Positions 11,080-23,329 of a stretch of DNA of 64,000 bases are shown piece after piece. The notes below the pieces were generated by a model. It worked only from the letters and a program-made list of their open reading frames with translations. It was not told the origin of the DNA and ran no database searches. How positions within the stretch are numbered: the first letter of the stretch is position 1; each line of letters opens with the position of its first letter. Source of the stretch: Lineus longissimus (Eukaryota; Nemertea; Pilidiophora; Heteronemertea; Lineidae). The stretch lies in NCBI RefSeq assembly GCF_910592395.1, contig NC_088322.1, positions 11,589,431 through 11,653,430 on the forward strand, written 5' to 3'. The position numbers and the translations under genes are program-made.

Positions 11080-11344
11080 GAGTATCGATGTGGACAATTC
11101 CGTAAACGGTTGACATGTTTTACTCTGTTATTCTTCCAGGGAAGGAGATGTCAAATACCTCAACAAGCCCAAACATATGAAGGCGTGCGTCATGAAGTGC
11201 GGGTTAAATGCAAAGTGTATGGCAGACTGCATTGAGGATCGTATCAAGGAAAGCCAGTGTCGCAAGGAGTGCACCCCTTGGCCATTCATGCCTACGTGCA
11301 GCAGGTTCTGCCGCACGTATCTCAAGTGGAAGGGAGGCAAATAG
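9338..11344 (+). CDS. Small secreted protein with four CX3C cysteine pairs, three exons
   Basis: Exons 9338-9365, 9978-10200 and 11140-11344 join in phase to 151 codons plus TAG; all introns are GT-AG. Residues 1-20 (MKRILCVILVLGLLIHGAVS) form a clear signal peptide, split by the first intron, so the mature protein starts near His21 and is secreted. Residues 21-84 are cysteine-free and rather acidic. Residues 100-141 hold eight cysteines (100, 104, 110, 114, 124, 128, 137, 141), that is four CX3C pairs, a spacing compatible with disulfide-stapled helical hairpins. The tail is basic (WKGGK). I do not recognise the family; a secreted peptide, defence factor or matrix protein are all possible. 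A poly(A) signal lies 203 bp after the stop. Confidence 0.8.
9651..9663 (+). repeat. Poly-G tract (13 G)
   Basis: An uninterrupted run of 13 G in the first intron of the secreted-protein gene. Four other long G or C runs occur in the window. Confidence 0.9.
10733..11080 (+). mobile_element. tRNA-derived SINE with GAT-repeat tail
   Basis: The head carries an A-box-like TAGCCTAGGGGTTAGCACTG and a B-box-like GGGTTCAATCCC about 35 bp later, the layout of a pol III tRNA promoter. A 250-bp body follows and ends in a (GAT)n microsatellite at 11048-11080, a common SINE tail form. Part of the body (CTATGGCAGGGCAAGTGAAA, then GATCC) recurs on the minus strand at about 44700-44780. It sits in the second intron of the secreted-protein gene. 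Confidence 0.7.
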
Positions 11345-11546
11345 GCCCATGCGGTTTCATTCTGGATTGATGCACAGGAATAATCTGTTCAGACAAATAT
11401 GTCGATGTCCCAAATCATTTCTTGGGTCGGCCTTTTGTCCACCTTTTGAAAGTTCGGAGGAAGGCCAAAAGGCGTAGCCTCATACTTCAGACTGCAATGA
11501 CATTCGTATGATATGTATAATCCAACTCGGGACATCTACTTTTGGC

Positions 11547-11552
11547 AATAAA
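11547..11552 (+). terminator. Poly(A) signal for the secreted-protein gene
   Basis: AATAAA, followed within about 25 bp by a GT-rich stretch (GCTGTTGTGTATTC), the usual layout of a metazoan cleavage site. Confidence 0.65.
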
Positions 11553-13869
11553 GGATTTTTTCACAATTGTGCTGTTGTGTATTCATGTATTTCCGACTGT
11601 GTGCCAGTAGCAAGTGACATTTACAAAAGGTCATGTCTATCAAAATTATAAGATAAGATAAGATAACTGCGTGGCAATTAACCCCAGGGGGTGACTTTCT
11701 ATATGGCTATCACAGGCAAAGTGGTAGAAATGGCAGGGGGTATTTGACATAAAGCAACATATCTGTCATTGGATAAAAGATAGCCGTAGATGCACTGTGC
11801 GTTTACGGTAAATATGTCGGCTCAAAATGGACCTAACAATAAAACTGCACAATCAGCACTGCGGTAGCCGGGTTGAGCGAGAGTGCAGGTTTTATTTATT
11901 TCTATTGGTGGGAGGACTTGGTGTGATTTTTGTTGTCCCTGAACATCAAAAAAAGGCCCTTTCTCCTCTAGATTCTAATTTTTGGCTAAAATCACGGTCA
12001 AAAAGAAGTTTTTTGTGACTTCTGGGGATGGTGTTTGCCCCCCTTGACCCCTCCGCCCCGGCTAGCTATGCCCATGTAAGGTCTCCTCTCGTTGGAGACC
12101 TGGTGATTATTTCTTCTCCAAATCGCAACTACGCCACTCTTTCAAAGTACAATGACCTGTCAAAGGTCCCTCTGTCAATCAACTACTGCTTTTTTCCAAA
12201 TTTCCATTGCTTTTTATGTTTTCTTATGCATTTGACATTTCCTCAAGGGCCACCCTCAACTTGAAAATGAGGAAACATCCCATGTTATTTGGGTATACTT
12301 GAGTACAAGTGTGGGGGCAACTGTCTCACCTTACACCAGTGCACTTGCTTCACTCATAAATCCCTTAAATACTCGTCATATTTGAAGTCACGAAATCTTC
12401 AGTGCATGCTAATAATGATTAGAACAAGAAATACAAATGTTTTTCGAGTCTGTATCAGTGCAAGTCTGTGGTCATGTATATCATTTTACATCACTGGCAG
12501 CATAAAGATATGGCGTTGTTTAACATCTTGAACCTCTACGAACTGGTGTGGGTTTCATAAGGTTCCTTGCTCTTCCTTTACCTTCCTTTACTGCTTAAAA
12601 AGTGGGGCAGGAATTCGTTGAAGAACTTGGGAGTCGGTAAAAAGAGAAATCGTACCATCATTGTTCAGTTGCTGTGGTCCAAAATGCCCTCAACACAAAC
12701 AGTTGGATCGCATGATATTTTCAAGTGTGGAATTAGGTACCTATCTTGTCTTATTTCTTCTAATGGGCCTCCTTTTGTAGAAGATATTGGTTCATGTCGT
12801 TTTGTGTTTCCAAATATGGAATGTGTATGTGGAGATTCGTCACGAGACTCGGGCCTTGTGTTTTAATAGTTCAATAGCTCTAGGTGTATTTACATTAATT
12901 GAACAGTAAAATCTCAGATTCAATTTCAAATCTTAAACCAACGCACCAGGCCTTTAAAATGCCAATCTTCTTCAAAACTATTATTGTATTTTTATTGTTC
13001 ACTGCTCTCCCACAAATCACTGTCTAGATGATTGCTTATGTGGTATTTAAATAGTATTTTTAAAAGTGGTTGAATGATCAGTTGAAATATGATATTGTCG
13101 ATATGGCCTCGGTCTTACTCACCACAGGCCCAGTACAACTCAATATTTGGATATGGGGCTCACAAAGGGAAACTACTTTATTACCCCCTAATTTTTGTGG
13201 TTTTAATGTAATTTTATAATGTTTGAAATCAATGAACGGTAATTATAAATTCTAATTCTTTTCATGCTTAGTGGCTTATGACGGTGAATAAAAATGCTTA
13301 AATCATAATTTCTAGCTGTAGGCCTTTAAAAAATCTGAGGAACGAAGTGAGAAAATCGGACACTGCTAGGTTTAATTTTCATTTAGGTGGGGTTTCCCTA
13401 AGGAGCCCAGTCCATTAAACCAAGACTGTAATATCAGTATGTAGAACAAACAAATGTGTACAACGTGTGTAGAAAATGTATCGCCTATATCTGTCAAGTC
13501 AAGCTGAGACTAAGAGTCTGCTTCAAGCTAACTTGAACAAAGCCATGTATTGATCTGCACAGGCCTATGCAAGGTATTATTAGTATAATTAATCCCAAAT
13601 ACACTTTTGAGCTTTTAACCAGTCAAGCGTCCTGCGGTATCAGGTCAGTCGCCTACCGTGTCAGAACGATTTGTGCTGTAGACGGACATTGTCACTACGT
13701 TAAACGCTTCGTTTGGGATATAATCACGCGCGTGTTGGATATCAAAACTTTGACAGCATGAATCGAGATTTTCGTATCGTGATGCAGATGTTTTAGATTT
13801 GTGTCCAGTTTTTTTACCCCTTTTGTTTCAAGTCTTGGATGCAGATGGAGTATTTCGATTTGTTTTTAG

Positions 13870-13898
13870 ATGACAGGATGGAAAGATGAGTTTAAATG
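13870..13898 (+). other. Candidate 5' leader exon
   Basis: A 29-nt segment lies between a strong acceptor (TTTGTTTTTAG) and a consensus donor (GTAAGT). It begins ATG and reads MTGWKDEFK. Joined to the next candidate exon (acceptor near 23053 or 23064) the frame stops at once, so it would be untranslated leader with a tiny upstream frame. CpG-richer sequence lies 100-250 bp upstream, as at a promoter. This is a prediction from splice signals only. Confidence 0.25.
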
Positions 13899-14984
13899 GT
13901 AAGTTATGTATATTTTCATGTTTGTGCTTTTGTGATGCGAGTTCAGCCCAATGCCCTCAGTATGCTTCTTGATGTACTCATCAGCAAAGACTTAAATCAT
14001 AATAAAACAGGAGTTGCTTTGTTCTCCTGACCAGGTCTGGAGGCTAGTACAAGCCCCGCTGTTGGGCGAGACTTTGGGCAGGTCACATGCATTGACATAT
14101 ATGCCTAACTGAGGTATAAGTAGGTACTGGATAAAACGCTTAGGTCGTCCGTCTTTTCTTAAGGTCCCAGGATAGGCCTGCAGGTCTAAGGTCAAACAAC
14201 CTCTACCATTGTTCATATCTGACTATACCCCAAACTTGAAACTAAAGAGACTAATTACTGCTAGGGGTTCAGAGGAGTTCTCATTTACATACTTCATATA
14301 TATACTCTGTCTTGAAAGAACTGCACACATACCAACACTACAGGTTAATTTAAGTGCTCATTCTTTAAAAAGAACACGGGCACCAATATTTTTAAGTGTG
14401 ATGGCCGGATCAAAGTCAAGTATAATTTGTGGTGCTAAAAAGCCTATAACTTGATCTTCATAACTCAATATTTTAGTTTTAATTTCATATTTCACACAGA
14501 ATTTCCTTGACTAGGTCAGAAATTACCTTTCCAAGGAATAAATATTTTCAAATGAAATACAGGTGTAAAACTCTGCATCACAAGACTAAATAGTCGTATT
14601 GTTGGTTTAACTTTTAAAATGCTTTTAACTTTCCGAGGGTAAAATATTCCAACTATATTTCCAATGTAACATTGCCCAATGAAACCTTTCAGCCATGTAG
14701 CGTTTCTTTCGTTGGCAAAGATTACTCAATATTTCGCATTTAATGACACCAAAACCAACGCTTAGTTGATGGGATTATAGCTATGAAAAAATTAAATGGA
14801 GCTGGTGCCGTATTAAAAAATAACAGGTCGCAGATTTTGTGCCGTTTGGACAACATTTGTGATCTCACCACCTTGGGTTCTCCTGAAACTTTTCAGGGGA
14901 CCCCAAGGTGAACTCATACTGTGCAACATGTGATCCTTCAAACCAGTGTCAGTAACTCCAGGATTAAGTGTATTGCTCAAGGAC

Positions 14985-15065
14985 AGTGAATCAGTTTGTG
15001 GATCGAGCGAGAGACCATGACCTTTGAGTTATGAGTCCAGAATCCTAAACACTACCCCACAGATT
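14985..15065 (-). mobile_element. tRNA-like SINE head, degraded
   Basis: Read on the minus strand: GTGGGGTAGTGTTTAGGATT (A-box-like), an arm with CTCATAACTC, and a decayed B-box-like stretch ending in CGATCCAC. The order and spacing resemble a tRNA promoter. The rest of the element is not delimited. Confidence 0.4.
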
Positions 15066-15811
15066 CACTGATAACAGCTAGCAATAGTTGTTTGACTTCA
15101 GAGAAGGTTTAGGGCTTTGCCCACATAAAGCTACAATAATTTATGATGGTAAACAACCCATAGAAATGATCACATCAATTGAAATGTTTTTATAACAATT
15201 TTTTCCCTTCATATAAAAACTATAATCATCAAACTTGACCTCGATTTCACTTGAAAGATATTGATACAAATTCATCCAAACACGGAACACATAATTCATT
15301 GATCGACAGTCACAAAGAGCATGACAAAAGATATGATATATTTTTGAACTCTCCGTGCTTGTTCTGTCGATATGCTACAAAGAAATTTGACAGAAGTTTT
15401 GATGGAAGCAGATTAAACGTGTGCCGAAGAAAAGAAGTGAAGTTTAGGCGGCGTATTGAAGTGAAGGCGGTGACATCGCAGGACAACTGTCATGTCTGAC
15501 ATTTGAAGTGGATTCAATATCAACTTCCAGATTTTACAATGCTATTAGGCATTTTTATATCATGCTGGTTCAATCTGGATCGTGAATATTGTTCTGGCAC
15601 GACTTTTTTTATTGGTTGGTGCTCAGGTTGCCTCACCTACAAAACCCACAGTTTAAAAATATTATTTTTGGACGGTCTTGGATTTTCCAACCCAGAATTT
15701 TCAAAAACGAAATGAAATGAAATAAAACTTTATTTTTCCGCCCCAATCTCCACCACCATTGATCTGGGTACATCTCATGGTCTCTTGGTCTGATGATACA
15801 GGCCAGGCAGC

Positions 15812-16563
15812 CAGGGGTGTAGCTAGCAGAAGGGGGGCAGGCGGGTGGGGTGGGGGGGGGCTAATGCTCCTAGCCCGAGAAGGGTTTAGGTATAGTCACT
15901 ATTCTTGTTGGTCCAGGCAATATCATACCCAAAAAAGAACATTCCGGCCCTTGAGAAACCTTCCTTTTAAAAATATTTTGACAGCTAAAAATATATTTGA
16001 CATAAATCCAATTAAATTAAGCCAAAAACAGCAGCCATACCATTTAATCTTTGATATATGGTCAATGATTAACACTAAAGGTATTGATCTTTAGTCCCAA
16101 ATAAACGCAGGTGTACAAATCGCTTGGAAAATATTTATCCACCAAATGTAAATTTGAGGTATTTAAATACAATGGTACAAATTGTGGGGTTATAAATTAA
16201 CACAACAGTGCGCCGGTAAAGTTTTAGTTTTTCGTAAATTGGGCACGATAAAGTCTCGGGCATGGTTTCGTGGCTGGTCAGGGGCACAACAACATAATCA
16301 GTGAGAGAAAAATTATACCGTGTTTTGGTATTGAAAAAAATTGGCAAGAAATCAGGGGTCTTGGTGTGACTATTTCTTTGGCCTTGTGGCGGTAGGGGCC
16401 ACTCTTCATTGGGAACTGAAGCTATTGGCCAAAAAACCTCATGAAGTACAAGCTCAGCTAGCAGGGGGGCAAATGCTCCACCAGAAAAAATGTGTTTTTG
16501 ACCGTGATTTTGAAAGTGTCATTTTGCCCCCCCCCCAAGATTAAAAAGCTAGCGACACCCCTG
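15812..16563. mobile_element. Non-autonomous element with CAGGGGTG terminal repeats
   Basis: The left end CAGGGGTGTAGCTAGC and right end GCTAGCGACACCCCTG are inverted repeats with one mismatch, 752 bp apart. CAGGG-type ends occur in hAT elements, but no 8-bp target duplication is visible. The interior phrase TTTTTGACCGTGATTTT is also found, inverted, near 11990 in a related fragment that ends GGCTAGCTATG. No transposase is seen. Confidence 0.55.
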
Positions 16564-18314
16564 AGGATGCATTAATCCCGTTACATACAATCCTGTTTGC
16601 TAGCTGTTGGACAGTGCAAATTGCCATCTCCTAAGCACTCGGGCACTAGATGGGTTAACTAGGCGGACATGTAAATTCTTATTGAGATATTCTGAGATGC
16701 AGAAAGATCATATCTATTAATGTATTTCAATTATTGACCATAGAATTTTGAAAATACCTGCAGGGTATTTTTGTGTGCACTGTCTGAACTTATGGATATG
16801 AAATTTTGACAATAGGCTTGGCGGAAGTGTCATAGGCCTTATTGACAATGCATAATCAGTCGAATTTGATGTGATTTGTCTGGTATTTTTTACAATTGAG
16901 TTGATTAGCCGATGATTTGGGGTGGTAAACTATTGCGATTGCATGAAGATATTTCAAACATGTTGATTTGGATAAAGCCAATTCAGGAATTTTACAAAAA
17001 AACTACCAAAAGTACCGACTGTCTAATTAATGCAGATATTATTGGGCAACTTAAATTACAACCGCCCCCACCCCTTATTTAATGTATTTTAATGTGGAGC
17101 GGTATCTAGGATTTTGGTCATGGAGTGGGCATAGCACTGACTACTTTTCACCATTATTTGTCTAATATCTGCATGAAAAACACACTTATCCCTGATATAT
17201 TGGAGGGCCCTGCCCTGGCTAAACCTGGCCTTGTAATTTTCTGTGTGGAAAGGGAATCATGATGACTCGTATAAGGCTTTTTGAGGGACAGTGGATCTGA
17301 AGTGCTCAGGCCGTCGATGCAGAATGTGGTGTTGTAGCAAGTTAGTTGTACCTATGGACAGAACCATGAAGGCCTGTAGAATATGATCGATAAATATGCC
17401 ATCATATTCCTTATATCTGCTTATAGAAGTCAATAATTTGCAAAGTTATGCACTAAAGTGTGACTTATTTTCACACTTCTGTAAATGATAGGAATGTCTT
17501 AGGGACCATAAATCACACATTTGGTTCCCACTGTATGACACTATAACTTTTCAGTCCATTGTAATGAATAATACAATAACTAAGCTATATGATAAATAGT
17601 CTATATCATAGTATATGTAATTATACCCTAGCTTTACCGACCTAAGACCACAAAGTCTACACAAAAGCCAGGCCACAACATGATGCCATTGGACATATCG
17701 GTATCAGCAGCCAATTGTCTATCCAAATTGGGCATGCTGAATGGCAATATACACGATCATGAGCATATTTTGGGCCCTCACCTTAACATTCAACAGTCAT
17801 CAATCGGTGAAACAAGAAACTTATGACTTGGACATTTTGCTCGAGGCTGTCCAAAATAGGTCCATAGGCCTACCCAGTTTAGCAGTTCCCGAACACCCTG
17901 ACTAAATATGCTGTAACTTGACATTCACATGTATCAGTCATTGAAATTTATATTCAGGACATCTTTACACAATTAGAAAGTTTCAAATTTCAAGTTCAGT
18001 TTTTTTAATAAACTTGGGGTAGGCCTCTACTATTGAGAGGATTGGAATCGTTGAAAATGAACCGCATGCCTCAACCAACCGTCTGTTTACACTTGTCTTG
18101 GGAATCCCAACAAATTATGTCACATCTTTTTTGAAAAAATTTCGAAATATATATGATTGACAGGTTTTTACAGCTCTTTGTGATTTCTTCACATGTCTAT
18201 GGATATGTTCCAAACATTTTGAATGATCTGATGTATTCAAGATGACTAGACTAGACTTGGCTTCCCGCCGGTTATTCAATGTGAAGATCAGCTGGTGTTT
18301 AAGCTTCAGCTCAA

Positions 18315-18600
18315 GGTGTTGACAAAGTGGTCTAGGGTGGCAAACTCCTGATCGAGAGAAAGCGGGTATGAATCCCTTGGCTTGTCAAATGGGAATGATT
18401 TATATTAGACCTGGCTGCAGTTGGATCAGAACTTCATGTCTAGCTAAATGTTCTCCAAGGGGAACTTAGTCGTGGCTATAGTGCACTCAGAACTGCTGCA
18501 GGGCTGCTAATATTCTAGGTGACCTTGCTACAGTGCGCTCAGAAGTGCTCTAGGACTGCTAAAGTCCTCCTAGGGAACCTTAGCCCTGGCTAAAAAGGAT
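18315..18600 (+). repeat. tRNA-like SINE fragment with internal duplication
   Basis: The head AGTGGTCTAGGGTGGCAAAC followed by GGGTATGAATCCC resembles tRNA A and B boxes. Downstream, a roughly 65-bp unit is present twice: each copy has GGAACTTAG or GGAACCTTAG, GTGGCTA or CTGGCTA, and CAGTGCNCTCAGAA-type blocks with GGGCTGCTAA or GGACTGCTAA. Confidence 0.45.
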
Positions 18601-19499
18601 CAAATGGATATGCTGCATGAGGAGGGAATGAGAATGGAGTGGGTTGCCCATGGCCAATTAGTTGGCATTTAGTCCTTTTTGGTCACGAATAGGGCAATGC
18701 AAGTTAAATCCACTAGGCTTTGGTATGCCTCATTTACAATGTCCACATGATCAATTATCTTTCCAGTCAACCTTTAATTCGTCTGGTGTAAAGTTTGTTT
18801 TGAAAGATGAACAATTTGGCGTGAAATTTTAACCAGCTTAATGATGGTCTATTTAGGCATTTATTTTGACTTTGGATTTGCTTAAGCTTGACCTTTTGTA
18901 GCTATGTCTTGTCAAGTTAATCTTCTTTGGACTGATTTGAAGCCATCATACACACATTGGCCCTTATTTGTCCAACAATCTCTCAAAAAAGGTGAAGATT
19001 TTATCTCATTTCTTATAGCTTGATGTGGTCTTTTGGGAAATCAAACTTAGAATGTAAGAATCATCAGTGTGGGTATCAGCATTAACTCAGCACTCATCTT
19101 TTAACGAAACTAATTCATCTCCATATTGTACAAAAACAGTGCTGTTACATGTTGCACAGTGTCATCCATCTTACATGGACTTGATGGAAGGTAAAAAACA
19201 TTCTCGTATGAAAAGCTTTCTTTGCCTTGCCGTCAATCTATATACAATATACTTCACAATTTCAAAGCAATATCTCTCAGCTATGGTGGTGCAGTGTATG
19301 GCCAAACATACAACCCACTTCCCATATTTGCTGCAAATGTCTATTTACCAAAGGATTTAATGCATAGTCTGATATTCCATTTACTAATATTAGAAGTGGA
19401 TTTGGTCTTTTTATCGTATTTGCTCCAGGGCTGGATGAAATGTTAGTGTTGTGTTATGGACTAAAACGCATTTGCGATCTCATCAGGAGTAATACTTGA

Positions 19500-19720
19500 A
19501 CATAGGTAAGCTTATCCAACTTTCCGTACGACAGGTTTTGGAGATGTGGTATCTCATCCTGTGCTCTAATCCTGCGCTGTGGAATGGTCTCCCCAGCATG
19601 TGAAACTTTCTCCAGACATTGACCGCCTCAATAGTCTGTTGTTTCCGGATCACTTTGTGGCTTTGTGCCTTGATCAGGTTTTGAAAAGCTGCTACACAAA
19701 TATCATCATAATTCTTATCA
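19500..19720 (+). mobile_element. LINE reverse-transcriptase C-terminal remnant
   Basis: Translated pieces in two frames read TTGFGDVVSHPVL, then PALWNGLPS, then HVKLSPDIDRLNSLL. This is the order seen at the C-terminal end of non-LTR retrotransposon ORF2 proteins (FGDRAFS, then LWNSLP, then a helical tail). The frame changes between blocks, so the copy is dead. The longer open frame running on to 19896 is probably chance plus flank. Confidence 0.5.
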
Positions 19721-20956
19721 CTGTTGTTGTCGAGTTGTGTTCTTTTAGTGAAAAAACACTGAAAGCATCATTCTGCCTACTTGCTACAGGGGCAAAACAT
19801 CCAAAGGTGTACAGAGCCATTGTAAGAAACCATAGTGAGATAGAAAAGACCCCTGTCGGTGTCTTCTATAACTTATTCTGTCCTGCCTTGCATTGAGGCC
19901 ATTGGCAGGAACGATGAAAATTACCACCAATAAAAACAACCTGATTAGTGATGTTGGTCCTGAATTCCCAGAGCTCCTGTCAGTGTGCAGTATAGTAATA
20001 AACCACAGCACTGACTTTTGTTCTGACAGTGGTCAATATACTGTGACCATCCAATATCAATATCATTACCAGGGTTTGGTTGCCTTGGCAAACTATAACG
20101 ATCAGGTGGTAGGTGGTGTTTTTTCTTTGCAGAACTCATACTGTCTATTCAACTGAGGCAGTGGTAATGTATTCATGTGCGACATTGTGATGTGGTACCA
20201 ATGCTTTAGAAAGTTCGGGATATCACACAGGTTGAGTGCTGGAGTGTGAAGAGTCAATTCAATTGGATGTGCTTTCATTTTTGATAAAATAGGATTACCC
20301 TGATGATGCTGTGATGAGGTAGTGATAATCTTTCAGTGGTATAGTATAAGTATAAAATCTGTGGATATCATCTAGTATTCAATGAACTGTGGCCATGCCA
20401 GTGATTTCGAAAGTTGGGGATATCACACAGTACATTGAGGTTTTTGTCAAATTTGGCCATCATGGTAGGTGTGTCATTGCAATTGCTGTAAAGGTTATGG
20501 TGCCAGGGCTTCTGAAAGTTTTTGGATATCGTGGCCATATTGTGGTGATACTATGTAGCTAGCTCTAGCCTATTTCAACCTCTTTGATTGCATCTCAATT
20601 TCTATTCAGGACCTTTTATCAACTGCGGCAGTTGTAACAAGTCGAGGACAGTTTTTAAATTTAAATTCGTTTCATATGATTTATTCACTGGTCCATTCCT
20701 TTGGGAATGAACCTGAAATATTTGATGGTTCAATTCAGTCTTATAACCTCAAGTCACCAAGTGGGTCCACATATCTTAGCATTTACGTTGTCATGTCCTC
20801 AGTTTAAACAGATCACTGGTCGGTAGTTTACAAGTGCAAACATAAAACACTATTGTCATGCCAGTCAGTGTGGTTGAGCCCCCCTGGCACTAGGTCAGTT
20901 GTTCTTATTCATCTTTCCTGCATGACGGGATTTGTTGTTGTATTTGGTATAATGTG

Positions 20957-21122
20957 CAGTAAAACGTCTCCTATTAGGACTCTCTCAGGACGGACAAGTG
21001 CTGTCCTTAAAAGAAAGCTGTCCTGATTAGAGAGGTCGAATTGGATAGAAACAACCAATTTGGGACCATAACTAGTGTACCCAAAAGAGAGGTTGTCCTT
21101 AAAAGAGAATACCCACAGACCT
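20957..21122 (+). mobile_element. CAGTAGAACC MITE, diverged copy
   Basis: It starts CAGTAAAACGTCTC and keeps the family blocks GACAAGTGCTGTCCTTAAAA, CCTGATTAGAGAGGTC, CAACCAATTTGGGACC and GAGAGGTTGTCCTTAA. The right terminal repeat is decayed. Confidence 0.7.
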
Positions 21123-22334
21123 GATTTTGAAGTCAACGTCCATCACATCTTTCAGGAGTGTTCAACGACTCATTGATTGACTTTGCGGTGGAGGGATGCG
21201 TTCTCAGAAAGAAGGGCTGCACTTCCTCAAACCTGTCATTGCCCCCTGAGTACCCTTCGCTTATTTTCAAAGTTGTTCAAGCCTTCAAGAGAGGTGCTCT
21301 ACAATGCACAACTTGACAAGATTACTTACCCTATCGCCTGCCGACAATGCCCTGAGTGATGACCAGAAATGATTGTAACGCCAATCACTTAAAATCTCTT
21401 TAATTCATCTGTGGGGACCAACAAACCCTTTTGAAGTTTGACATTTAATTGATCCTTAAAATCGCCTCATTTAACAGCAGTTCAGACCCCTTTATAACCG
21501 GGAGTGACTTCTGTCATCATTAGTGGTTTCGAGATGAAAGTCTTAACCTTAGGCGGTTTATTGCATATTTTTACAGCCCAATTCTACATGCAGTTCATCT
21601 TGACACGAGGCTGTGCACTCCTTTAACAAAAGGAAGCATGCCCAAGCCAAAGCTGTCGTAGTCGTCCAATGGTATCACGGGGGCCTGTCGCCTCTGAGGT
21701 TCTGAGTGTGATTCCCTGACTGTCCTGGTTTGCTCGAGTGATGGAGAGGGTTACTTTCTTCAACAATGTAGGTTTCCTCCTGTTGGAGGGAACCTGTAGG
21801 AGGGAACCGGCCAATAGTCCAAATGTTAAAACAGCCAATAATGAGCGAAGTCAGCTTACATGCTCTTGGCTCAATATTTTCTTAGCGTCACGTGTTACAC
21901 TTTCATATCCTTTATCCACTAAGTCTTCCTTGCCTTCATATTTTTTACTTGGCAGATCAAGCAAACAAAAAACTGCATTTAAAATGCCGAACTGTTCGTA
22001 TTACTGTTCGTGACAACTTTCTGTGGACATTTTTCTGCACAATTTTTTTTCAAGTTTACCGTATATGCACAAATGTTGACTTATATGACTGCACATGGCT
22101 GAACACGGGAAAAGGCACAGTCAAGGAGGTCTCCAAAGAGCTGAGGACAAGTCAGTTGTGACATGATTTCAAATACACCTATGGCTATGTGTGCTACAAG
22201 TCATATGAACTTCTGGTACAACACCCCTACCCCTCCTTCTCTCTCATCTGTTGCTATTGCCAGCCGAGTAGTGCTAACTACTCCTGATTCCTTCTTTAAT
22301 GTTGCATGGTCAAATGGGGCCACATTTGCAAATC

Positions 22335-22496
22335 CAGTAGAACGTCTCTATTAACGGGTCACATGTTTGATTTAGAGGTGTCTTGATTACCGAGTTCAAA
22401 TTCAATAGATTGGAATGACCAATTTGGGACCAAATGCAGTGTCCTTAATAGAGATGGTACTTAATGGGGAGGTGTCCACCAAGGGAGGTTCCACTG
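22335..22496 (+). mobile_element. CAGTAGAACC MITE, diverged copy
   Basis: The ends CAGTAGAACGTCTCT and GGGAGGTTCCACTG are inverted repeats, and TA follows the right end. Internal AATGACCAATTTGGGACC and GTGTCCTTAATAGAGA match the other copies. Confidence 0.75.
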
Positions 22497-23053
22497 TATG
22501 AGAATTGACCAAACAAATTCTACCAAGACCAAACTGTATAGAAGTGTGTTCAGACAACATTATTGTACCATAACTTTCAATCACATCCTTACAGTATCTG
22601 ATCCTATTGTTCATGTTCCTCTGAAAGAGATGCCTTTATATGATTACAAGATTCTTTAGTCGTGATTATAAAGGACTCTGATGACAGATTATGGTATATT
22701 TGAGACACCTTTTGGTGACTTCGTGTAACTATATCTGGCCCAATTGGCTCTGGTTTGTGTAGTCTCCCTTTAATTCGTTACATTTACCAAAGCATTAGAT
22801 CACTTTTGGTAGACATCAATGGCATTGATCAAAAATAAAATCTTCCATGGTTTGTGTATCCTGTTCTCAGAAGTTTTCTTGGTAAAAATTGACAGTATAT
22901 AGGCCTAATTCAGGTTCAGAGCTCACATATGACATGTACAGACTATAAGTGTGGTAATTTCTGATTAGAGTGATAGTTGTTGCTACATTTCGGACATAAT
23001 TCTTTAAAATAGTCTTTTCATTACTTATTATTTTTCTATTTGATTCTATGCAG

Positions 23054-23165
23054 ATAATGGGCAGATGATGGTGTTTACGTTCTGGTAGCTATGGCAACCA
23101 CAGAGGCCAATCACGGAGAAGACTTGAGGGTTCCTGATGAGGATGTAATATTCATTAACCAAAAG
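23054..23165 (+). other. Candidate leader exon of the RhoGEF gene
   Basis: A good acceptor (TGATTCTATGCAG) ends at 23053 and a GTAACT donor follows 23165. An ATG at 23091 opens 25 acidic codons (MATTEANHGEDLRVPDED, then VIFINQK). Spliced directly to the exon at 25287 this frame reads one more codon (ACA) and stops at TGA, which overlaps the next ATG as ATGA. Either this is an upstream frame in the leader, or a small exon of length 1 modulo 3 between the two was missed and these residues are the true N-terminus. Confidence 0.45.
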
Positions 23166-23313
23166 GTAACTTTTCTTGCTTTAGTGTTTTGGGGGCCTAG
23201 TATATGTAAATTAGCTGTGCCAAAGGTACACTTAGTAGGTCGGGTGACCACGGTAAACTTTTAAGTAGGTCAATTTGGATATTTGACCTGCTGACTTCCA
23301 GAGTGCAAGCCAT

Positions 23314-23329
23314 GGGGGGGGGGGGGGGG
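23314..23329 (+). repeat. Poly-G tract (16 G)
   Basis: An uninterrupted run of G in the intron after the 23054-23165 candidate exon. Confidence 0.9.

Larger units (their letters stand above)
11553..23053. other. Gene-poor, repeat-bearing stretch (possible 5' introns of the RhoGEF gene)
   Basis: No confident coding exon was found. Contents: a TIR-flanked repeat and a related fragment (about 11850-12075 and 15812-16563), a CpG-richer patch at 13620-13760 with a short exon-like segment at 13870-13898, SINE-like pieces (about 14985-15065 and 18315-18600), a LINE remnant (about 19500-19720), degraded repeats around the phrase GGATATCACACAG (20210-20540), and two CAGTAGAACC MITEs. Elsewhere I see only unique AT-rich sequence. 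Confidence 0.5.
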
